From an uncultured Enterovibrio sp. (GTDB taxonomy: Bacteria > Pseudomonadota > Gammaproteobacteria > Enterobacterales > Vibrionaceae), in the NCBI GenBank assembly GCA_947041315.1, contig CAMRDW010000009.1, forward strand, positions 1-37,623: a DNA stretch of 37,623 nucleotides, written 5' to 3'. Each line of letters opens with the position of its first letter. Position 1 is the first letter of the stretch. Positions 32,817 through 37,623 of the stretch are shown one piece after another. The notes beneath the pieces are model-generated. The model searched no databases and had not been told where the DNA came from. It was given only the letters and a program-made list of their open reading frames with translations. Made by a program: the position numbers and the translations under genes.

Positions 32817-33320
32817 TATAACGCCATATCAAAGCTCTAACCACGCAAGCATGAGCCTGTGAGAGCGTAAATTCATGCAATGCGCACCACCTTGCTAAAC
32901 CGCTCTTGCTCTAAATGTAAAAAGAGCCGCCGCTCTTGTATGCCAAGCTGCACGCAGGCCTCTTACCGCTATCCTGGATAGATTTGATATAACGCCATAT
33001 CAAAGCTCTAACCACGCAAGCATGAGCCTGTGAGAGCGTAAATTCATGCAATGCGCACCACCTTGCTAAACCGCTCTTGCTCTAAATGTAAAAAGAGCCG
33101 CCGCTCTTGTATGCCAAGCTGCACGCAGGCCTCTTACCGCTATCCTGGATAGATTTGATATAACACCAAATCAAAGCCCTAACCACGTAAGCATGACGCT
33201 GTGAGAGCGTAAATTCCTGCAATGCGTACCCCCCTGCCAAGCCGCTCTTGCTCTAAATGTAAAAAGAGCCGCCGCTCTTGTATGCCAAGCTGCGCGCAGG
33301 CCTCTTTCAGCTCGATAACT
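32817..33320. repeat. 171-bp tandem repeat (two identical units and one diverged)
   Basis: Units begin with TATAAC at 32817, 32988 and 33159. The first two appear identical through the full 171 bp. The third differs by scattered bases and merges into the 71-aa gene. Read leftward, each unit encodes the C-terminal part of that protein (QLGIQERRLFLHLEQER) but then stops, so the units are truncated gene copies. The period is 57 codons. Each unit also holds a stem GCATGA / TCATGC. Confidence 0.85.
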
Positions 33321-33394
33321 GTTTGGTGTAGATGCAGGCTTAAAGCGTCGATTAAGAGTGTCAGCTCGCTTGCGAGCAAGAAAACTCGCTTCAT
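33179..33394 (-). CDS. Small phage protein of unknown function, source of the tandem repeat
   Basis: 71 aa: MKRVFLLASELTLLIDALSL, then HQTVIELKEACAQLGIQERR. Mostly helical, basic at the end. Two truncated copies of its 3' half follow in tandem, which implies local duplication. It lies in the early leftward region after the 215-aa gene. No family is recognised. Confidence 0.5.
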   Translation of the reverse strand: MKRVFLLASELTLLIDALSLHLHQTVIELKEACAQLGIQERRLFLHLEQERLGRGVRIAGIYALTASCLRG

Positions 33395-33696
33395 TAGAAG
33401 ATCTTTTCTTTTTTAGTATCTTTTATTCCTCAGTATCTTTAAAAGCCTTAAAGAAAGAGGACGCTTTTTATACTCCCATTACTAGGTTCTAAATTAAAAA
33501 CGATATCCAAACGATATCCGCAACTTATTCACAGCTAGTCCAAAAAGCCTCACTTCTGACTAAATTCAAGACTGAAATTTGCACTCAAAGAAAATTAAGA
33601 TGGATCAAAAAAATCCAGTAGTTTAAAAAATGAACGCTGAAAATGCATAGACGTGAAAAGGTCTACGCAAAAGCGCATTAGATTCACTAATTGAGT
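33395..33696. other. Possible replication-origin region
   Basis: This gene-free stretch holds a perfect DnaA box TTATTCACA (33525-33533) and two direct copies of AACGATATCC at 33499 and 33510, one helical turn apart, in AT-rich DNA beside the 215-aa candidate replication gene. These are origin-like hallmarks, but one box and two short repeats are thin evidence. Confidence 0.4.
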
Positions 33697-34344
33697 TTAA
33701 GTGTGGGGGGTGTCGTGGAGGTTTGTTTTTGCTTCTTCTTGGGCTTGAGCGCGTCTTAGCGCGTCGCGCCTTAACTTGCGATCATCATTGAATTTTATGT
33801 AGCCTAGCCAGAGATTTGACAATTGTTTTTTAATTCGCGACGCTGTTGATTTTTTACGTGAAAATTCAATTGCATTTTTATCATCAACATCCATCAACGC
33901 ATTCAGATCACTAAAAAATAAGGGCGTGAACAATTTATTTGATGCAATTGATCTGATCTGAAGATCCTCATCATCAGAGTCAAAACTGAAAACCCAAGCA
34001 ATGATAGATTTAAAATATTGAGCATCAATCAGCTGAGCGATTGCACGAAACCAACATCCTTTGGTAATTTCATACCCGAGTATTTCAGCTGCGCGTTTAG
34101 TCCGAAGGTGAAAGTGCGTATAGCCATTCATTTCTTCGCGTTCGTGCTTCCCTATCTGATTATTTTCAGCGTCCATCAGAGATAACAGAACCGTTACAAC
34201 GTCGCGCAGTGTTTTACGTTGACGCAATTGCAATGGCTTTTTTGTTGAATGGACCGTATATAAACGACGCAACAACGAAGGACGATTCACAAATTTTGCG
34301 AACGCCTTTGCAGTTAAACGCGCATATACAGTGAGCTTTTTCAT
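33697..34344 (-). CDS. Early phage protein, possible replication protein
   Basis: 215 aa. Basic N-terminus (MKKLTVYARLTAKAFAKFVN), a helical middle with EMNGYTHFHLRTKRAAEILG and YEITKGCWFRAIAQLIDAQY (winged-helix-like), and a long charged C-terminal helix (RKLRRDALRRAQAQEEAKTN). It directly follows the Cro-like gene (TAATG overlap), the place of replication genes in lambdoid and P2-like phages. No family is recognised, so replication is an inference from place and basic character. Confidence 0.4.
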   Translation of the reverse strand: MKKLTVYARLTAKAFAKFVNRPSLLRRLYTVHSTKKPLQLRQRKTLRDVVTVLLSLMDAENNQIGKHEREEMNGYTHFHLRTKRAAEILGYEITKGCWFRAIAQLIDAQYFKSIIAWVFSFDSDDEDLQIRSIASNKLFTPLFFSDLNALMDVDDKNAIEFSRKKSTASRIKKQLSNLWLGYIKFNDDRKLRRDALRRAQAQEEAKTNLHDTPHT

Positions 34345-34556
34345 TAAACTTCAACTTCAACCGGATATATATCGGGACGCAAAACTGATTTATTCACTTC
34401 ACCATTTGTTAGTTCATGCAAATGCAGCGTGATTTTAAAACCTGCCTTTTTTTGCCCTCGCATGATCATGCGAAGATAGCCAACGCTGGTTTTAGCTTTC
34501 AAAGCCAGATTTTTCTTCTTCTCAGCTGATAGGGTTTTCCAGTATGTCGAATACAC
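34344..34556 (-). CDS. cro: Cro/YdaS-like antirepressor
   Basis: 70 aa from a GTG preceded by AAAGGTGCGCTT, a clear SD. The ORF-track start at 34646 would run through the operators and is rejected. The core TLSAEKKKNLALKAKTSVGY then LRMIMRGQKKAG has the YdaS-type helix-turn-helix, and LRPDIYP is the usual ending. It is divergent from the CI-like gene, so it should bind the shared operators and favour the lytic state. Confidence 0.72.
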   Translation of the reverse strand: MYSTYWKTLSAEKKKNLALKAKTSVGYLRMIMRGQKKAGFKITLHLHELTNGEVNKSVLRPDIYPVEVEV

Positions 34557-34589
34557 AAGCGCACCTTTTTTGTCTACTTTCTCAAAGTG

Positions 34590-34656
34590 TACCAATTTAG
34601 TACCTCGGATAGCAACAAAAAAAGCACTCCTTAGATCATGTACCATTTTAGTGCGA
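34590..34656. promoter_or_regulatory. CI/Cro operator pair
   Basis: GTACCAATTTAGTACC and GTACCATTTTAGTGC are two related imperfect palindromes (about 34592-34607 and 34641-34655) between the divergent regulator starts. The spacing between similar ends is near 49 bp. They probably overlap the promoters for the two genes; hexamers were not firmly assigned. Confidence 0.65.
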
Positions 34657-34673
34657 TAATTTATGATGAAATT

Positions 34674-35327
34674 ATGAAAAAAATAGAAGATATCAGATTA
34701 GAAAATGCCAGGTTGCTGATTGATAAATGTGGTTCAATTACTTTCCTTTCGGATAAAATTGATCGTTCAACAACTCAGCTCAGCCGGCTAATGGGAAAAA
34801 ACCCAACAAAAATTATTGGACGTCGATTGTCGCGTCATATAGAGCACTCATTGCGGCTGGAAGATGGATGGATGGATCAAGATAGAAATGCAAGTGTTGT
34901 TTCAGAACAAAATAATAACACTCTTCAAAAAATTGTTATTCATGAATTAACCTATCCATTAATCACTAAAAATCAAGCCGTTAACTGGAGTGAAACTCAT
35001 ACAGATTTAAGCCATTTTAAGCATTTTTCTTGTCCTGTTCCTTGTGGAAAAAAAACATTTCTACTCGAAGTCGACGGGATCAGCATGGAGTCTCAATTTA
35101 AAGCCGGATATTTAATATGGGTAGATCCAGAGAGAGAAGCAATAAATAAAAGCTATGTTGTTGCCTTTCTAAAGAATAAAAACGAAGCTACATTCAAGCA
35201 GATTATCATTGAAGACGGGTTAAAAATGCTCAGAGCAATGAATCGGGACTGGCCGGAGCAATATATACAGATAGATGAGAATTGTGAAATTATAGGAACG
35301 GTTGTTTTTTGCGGGTGGTCTCTTTAG
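34674..35327 (+). CDS. cI: CI/LexA-type repressor with S24 peptidase domain
   Basis: 217 aa from MKKIEDIRLENARLLIDKCG; the earlier start in the ORF track overlaps an operator. The N-terminal HTH includes SITFLSDKIDRSTTQLSRLM. The C-terminal domain has the Ser of VDGISMESQF and the Lys of ATFKQI, the LexA/CI self-cleavage pair. The usual Ala-Gly cleavage site is replaced by an NQAVNW segment, so cleavage may be altered. It maintains lysogeny by blocking the divergent cro promoter. Confidence 0.85.
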   Translation: MKKIEDIRLENARLLIDKCGSITFLSDKIDRSTTQLSRLMGKNPTKIIGRRLSRHIEHSLRLEDGWMDQDRNASVVSEQNNNTLQKIVIHELTYPLITKNQAVNWSETHTDLSHFKHFSCPVPCGKKTFLLEVDGISMESQFKAGYLIWVDPEREAINKSYVVAFLKNKNEATFKQIIIEDGLKMLRAMNRDWPEQYIQIDENCEIIGTVVFCGWSL

Positions 35328-35418
35328 AACGCCCGAACCGAAAACATTAAGCCTGGTTATTGTATCGATCAACATTGCCCGCTCTCTTTATGTAAAATGT
35401 TAGCTATAACAAAAAAAC

Positions 35419-35455
35419 AACGACGCTAATCAATACAATTAGCGTCGTTTTAGTC
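35419..35455 (+). terminator. Terminator after the repressor gene
   Basis: A 12-bp perfect stem AACGACGCTAAT / ATTAGCGTCGTT with loop CAATACA, followed by TTAGTCT on the plus strand. It can also act leftward because seven A lie just before it. Confidence 0.75.
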
Positions 35456-35728
35456 TAATAGATTTTAATGCATCTGTTACAACCAAAGTCCAGATTCCTC
35501 AAAAACCAACTGCTAATGTTCATATTTGAATCTTTTCATTTTTAGTTCAAAAGTGCTCTCCTCTCACAAAATTTATTGTCCATTTCAAATTTCATTTAGA
35601 GGTCTTTGGCACACAAAAAAAAGAGGCACTTTACAGGGACACTTTCATGATGTACCTTTCGGGTGCGTTTTAAGTTCGGAAACTCATTGGATTTGTTAAA
35701 GGTGTAGATAAAGGAAACATAAAAAAAA
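35456..35728. other. Gene-free region upstream of the excisionase-like operon
   Basis: No ORF with protein-like content was found. It should contain the promoter for the two small genes that follow. GTAGATAAAGG with A-rich DNA precedes the first start. No certain -35/-10 pair was identified. Confidence 0.35.
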
Positions 35729-35881
35729 ATGAACAAACAAACTAGAATTCGACATCAATGTAAGATTCGCGCACAACGATTACGCGATAAGCGCAAAGCC
35801 TGTGGAATAACAATATTCCAGCTCTCTATGAATCAAGCTGAAAAAGACAAGCTCAACGAAATTTCACGGGATTACATATGA
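35729..35881 (+). CDS. Small ribbon-helix-helix-like protein (50 aa)
   Basis: MNKQTRIRHQCKIRAQRLRD, then GITIFQLSMNQAEKDKLNEI. A very basic start followed by a strand-helix-helix-like part suggests a small DNA-binding regulator. TGA overlaps the ATG of the next gene (ATGA), so they are co-translated. Missing from the ORF track because it is short. Confidence 0.55.
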   Translation: MNKQTRIRHQCKIRAQRLRDKRKACGITIFQLSMNQAEKDKLNEISRDYI

Positions 35882-36156
35882 ACGTCTCGTTTACGTACAC
35901 TCCTCCGAAATTTATAAATAGTGCTCAAGAAAAAGAACCGATTATTTTTGACCAAGAACTGTATCCCGAATCATCAAATAAAATAATTTCACACAAGGAA
36001 GTGTTGGCGTTTTTTTCTAAAAAACGAGGAACCATTATTTCATGGCGAAAAACGCGAGGATTTCCTGAGCCAATAAGCAAATCACCTATGCGCTGGATAA
36101 GAGCCGCTGTGATGGAATGGGTTGAATACCAAGGTGGATTCAAAAGAAACAATTAA
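35878..36156 (+). CDS. AlpA/excisionase-like DNA-binding protein
   Basis: 92 aa. The C-terminal half IISHKEVLAFFSKKRGTIIS, then WRKTRGFPEPISKSPMRWIR, fits the AlpA-type winged helix (MerR-like fold): a helix-turn-helix followed by the xGFPxP wing. Such proteins control integrase or serve as excisionases. It faces the sbcB-targeting integrase, which fits directional control of excision. The N-terminal 38 residues are unassigned. Confidence 0.75.
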   Translation: MNVSFTYTPPKFINSAQEKEPIIFDQELYPESSNKIISHKEVLAFFSKKRGTIISWRKTRGFPEPISKSPMRWIRAAVMEWVEYQGGFKRNN

Positions 36157-36163
36157 TCACGAT

Positions 36164-36200
36164 AAAAAGCGACATTTTTGTTTTTGTAATAAAATGTCGC
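36164..36200 (-). terminator. Terminator after the attR-proximal integrase
   Basis: GCGACATTTT / AAAATGTCGC is a perfect 10-bp stem with a 12-base loop; the minus strand continues TTTTT. It sits 9 bp past the integrase stop and just after the convergent AlpA-like gene. Confidence 0.7.
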
Positions 36201-36208
36201 GCCCTCTC

Positions 36209-37387
36209 TTATTTTCCTTCTAGCGTCTTTTCAATCTGCAAAAACAATGCATCTCCGAAAGTCTCATACGCAATTTGTTGTTCCACAATCCAATCATGCT
36301 TGTTATATACACGCATGACACCTACAAGTTCATGTCCCAGCATACGCTCAGTCACATGCGGCATCGCACCTTGCTCGGAACAAATCGTAGAAATACTGCG
36401 CCTAAAATCATGGGTGCGCCAGTGCGGTAACGCCAATGTGTCACGTAATCGTCGTATATATCGATTAGCCGCCGAAATGGTGATAGGCCGATGAAGTGAA
36501 GCGCCTGGAAATAAATAATCATCATAAATATTCATCAAGCGTAAAAGCAGCGGTTTGATCTGCTTTGTTATCGGTCGTCGAATAACATTCCCCATCTTTG
36601 TGTTCTCAGCCGGTACAATCCAAATATCATTTTTCATATCAAAGTGGATTTTCTGAGCCAACCTGAGTTCAGAAAGACGATTTCCCCACAGTATAGTTAA
36701 AAGATGCAGATTTTTAGTTGACGTTCCAGCGCGACTTCTTTCGATGGCGATCCAAATCTCCGCCAGCTCATTTACAGATAAAACGCGCGTCCCTTCATCC
36801 GCTGATGTACCAACATCTCGTTGACGTATTTTTTCAATGTTCGTCCCGTCAATCAAGAATTTTGACTTGCAAAAATTCAGGCAAGCCCGTAACTTCGAAA
36901 ATGCAGCTTGTGCAGTTTTGGGAGATGTTTTCGCGATACCATCAAACCAGGACATCCATTCGCGTGCAGAGATCGTTTCAACATTCATATCATGAAAAGC
37001 TGGATAGTAGTAATTTTTAGAAAACGACGCGTATATGTCTTGTGTTCCTGGCTTTTGATACTTCACCTTCTCTTCTCGCCAAAAATCAATGCAGTTCGCT
37101 AACGTGATAAAATCAGTTTCGCCAGTTACGGCGATTTGAGGGTTTCGACCGGCGTCTTTCAATTCCATCATTCGTTGATGTATTTGTCGAGCTTGCTTTA
37201 AACTGACGCAGGGATATCGGCCAATTTTGTACCGTTTATTTTCACCGTTAAATCTGCATCGATATTGAAATGTAATTCGCCCTTTCGGAGAAATCTTTGC
37301 AATCAGGCCACCACCATCATTTAACTCAGATGCTCCCGAATATTCTTTATTGGATATTGCGTTCAATGTTCTATTTATCAGACTCAA
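36209..37387 (-). CDS. int: Tyrosine integrase targeting sbcB
   Basis: 392 aa. The N-terminus has a DUF4102-type arm-binding domain (SGASELNDGGGLIAKISPKG, then FQYRCRFNGENKRYKIGRYP). The catalytic set is complete: Arg in LWGNRLSELRL, Lys in AENTKMGN, His-x-x-Arg in THDFRRSIS, His in MLGHELVG and Tyr in RVYNKHD. It reads away from attR, 180 bp distant, and its start is a TTG in the ORF-track call; no in-frame ATG lies nearby, so the exact start is uncertain. Together with the 47-bp repeat it explains the insertion into sbcB. Confidence 0.92.
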   Translation of the reverse strand: MSLINRTLNAISNKEYSGASELNDGGGLIAKISPKGRITFQYRCRFNGENKRYKIGRYPCVSLKQARQIHQRMMELKDAGRNPQIAVTGETDFITLANCIDFWREEKVKYQKPGTQDIYASFSKNYYYPAFHDMNVETISAREWMSWFDGIAKTSPKTAQAAFSKLRACLNFCKSKFLIDGTNIEKIRQRDVGTSADEGTRVLSVNELAEIWIAIERSRAGTSTKNLHLLTILWGNRLSELRLAQKIHFDMKNDIWIVPAENTKMGNVIRRPITKQIKPLLLRLMNIYDDYLFPGASLHRPITISAANRYIRRLRDTLALPHWRTHDFRRSISTICSEQGAMPHVTERMLGHELVGVMRVYNKHDWIVEQQIAYETFGDALFLQIEKTLEGK

Positions 37388-37404
37388 AATTTACACTCAA
37401 AAAA

Positions 37405-37450
37405 TTAGGACGCAACACACCTTACAAATAGACGCAGAATTAGACGCAAC
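37405..37450 (+). promoter_or_regulatory. Putative integrase arm-type sites (right arm)
   Basis: GGACGCAAC, AGACGCAGA and AGACGCAAC lie at 37408, 37430 and 37442. They match the two AAGACGCAAA copies at 1535-1555. They also lie upstream of the integrase start, so binding could regulate the integrase promoter. Confidence 0.6.
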
Positions 37451-37568
37451 TCAAAATGTAAAACATGCAACAACACTAAAAATTAACTTTCAAAAAAGAA
37501 CAATTATATCCATCAACCAACTGATACTAAAGGGCTAAGAAAAAAAGCCCGAACAAAAGATGACAAAT

Positions 37569-37615
37569 ATGAACAACACAGAACAAGCCACATTTTACTT
37601 TATAGATTATGAAAC
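37569..37615. other. attR: right copy of the 47-bp integration core
   Basis: Identical to 1436-1482. It provides the start codon and first 15 codons of the working sbcB. The upstream sequence is island DNA, not the native promoter side. A GGGCT/AGCCC stem sits 18 bp before it. Confidence 0.9.
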
Positions 37616-37623
37616 ATTTGGAA
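37569..37623 (+). CDS. sbcB: Exonuclease I (5' end, continues beyond window)
   Basis: 18 codons are visible: MNNTEQATFYFIDYETFG, with the D-x-E of DYETFG being exonuclease motif I of the DEDD family. SbcB degrades single-stranded DNA 3' to 5' in recombination and mismatch repair. The coding sequence is restored by the attR copy, but its native upstream DNA now lies 36 kb away. The visible SD is poor (AAAAGATGACAAAT), so expression may be altered. Confidence 0.82.
   Translation, partial: MNNTEQATFYFIDYETFG

Noticed and set aside
37532-37550. GGGCT/AGCCC hairpin before attR as a terminator
   Set aside because: The stem has only five pairs and no U-run follows on either strand.
1436-37615. CRISPR-associated Tn7-like transposon (I-F3)
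   Set aside because: No tnsA, tnsB, tnsC, tniQ or cas genes are present, and the ends are a 47-bp att repeat with integrase rather than Tn7-type ends.

Overview
The window holds a complete integrated temperate phage or phage-like island of about 36.1 kb in an AT-rich gammaproteobacterium. It has replaced the 5' end of sbcB/xonA (exonuclease I). A 47-bp direct repeat beginning at the sbcB start codon lies at 1436-1482 and at 37569-37615. The left copy runs into a stop after 21 codons. The right copy continues into the conserved DYETFG motif of exonuclease I and leaves the window. A tyrosine integrase (36209-37387) sits next to the right copy, and GACGCAA motifs that look like its arm-type sites occur near both ends. 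The host is not identified to genus. Type I-F CRISPR repeats, an sbcB gene and P2/lambda-type phage genes point to Gammaproteobacteria.

Host flank (1-1435): two copies of a structured repeat whose hairpins differ by compensatory changes, a three-repeat type I-F CRISPR array with leader, and the original sbcB upstream region.

Island, left end (1436-4744): a LuxR-like regulator, a small divergent ORF, and a 22-repeat type I-F array with no cas genes.

Late region (4745-26674, all leftward): holin, SAR endolysin, small and large terminase, a gpW-like joiner, portal, a ClpP-protease/major-capsid fusion, a decoration protein, neck proteins, and then P2-type contractile tail genes V, W, J, I, H, G, FI, FII, E/E', T, U, X, D. 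The packaging and head genes are lambda-like and the tail is P2-like. E/E' carries a clear -1 frameshift site. A second tyrosine recombinase overlaps the stop of gene D. A Rha-type gene lies between T and U. Intrinsic terminators inside the operon suggest that the Q-like protein at 28818-29411 is needed for antitermination.

Accessory and early region (26675-37568): a DUF2628-like moron on the opposite strand, a ParA plus ribbon-helix-helix partition pair with repeated candidate sites, a Q-like zinc protein, a KAP-family NTPase behind a winged-helix-like gene with two palindromic operators, a third type I-F array (6 repeats, no cas genes), a 171-bp tandem repeat, a possible replication region with a DnaA box, a divergent Cro/CI switch, an AlpA-like excisionase candidate, and the sbcB-specific integrase.

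The most unusual point is that the element carries two leader-equipped I-F arrays (26 spacers) without any cas gene. Their repeat has a different loop from the chromosomal array just outside the element. The arrays run in the same direction as the phage genes. They could act as a phage-borne spacer bank that uses host Cas proteins against competing elements. Partition and replication genes also raise the possibility of an extrachromosomal phage-plasmid phase. All functional statements come from reading motifs and gene order; no database search was possible.
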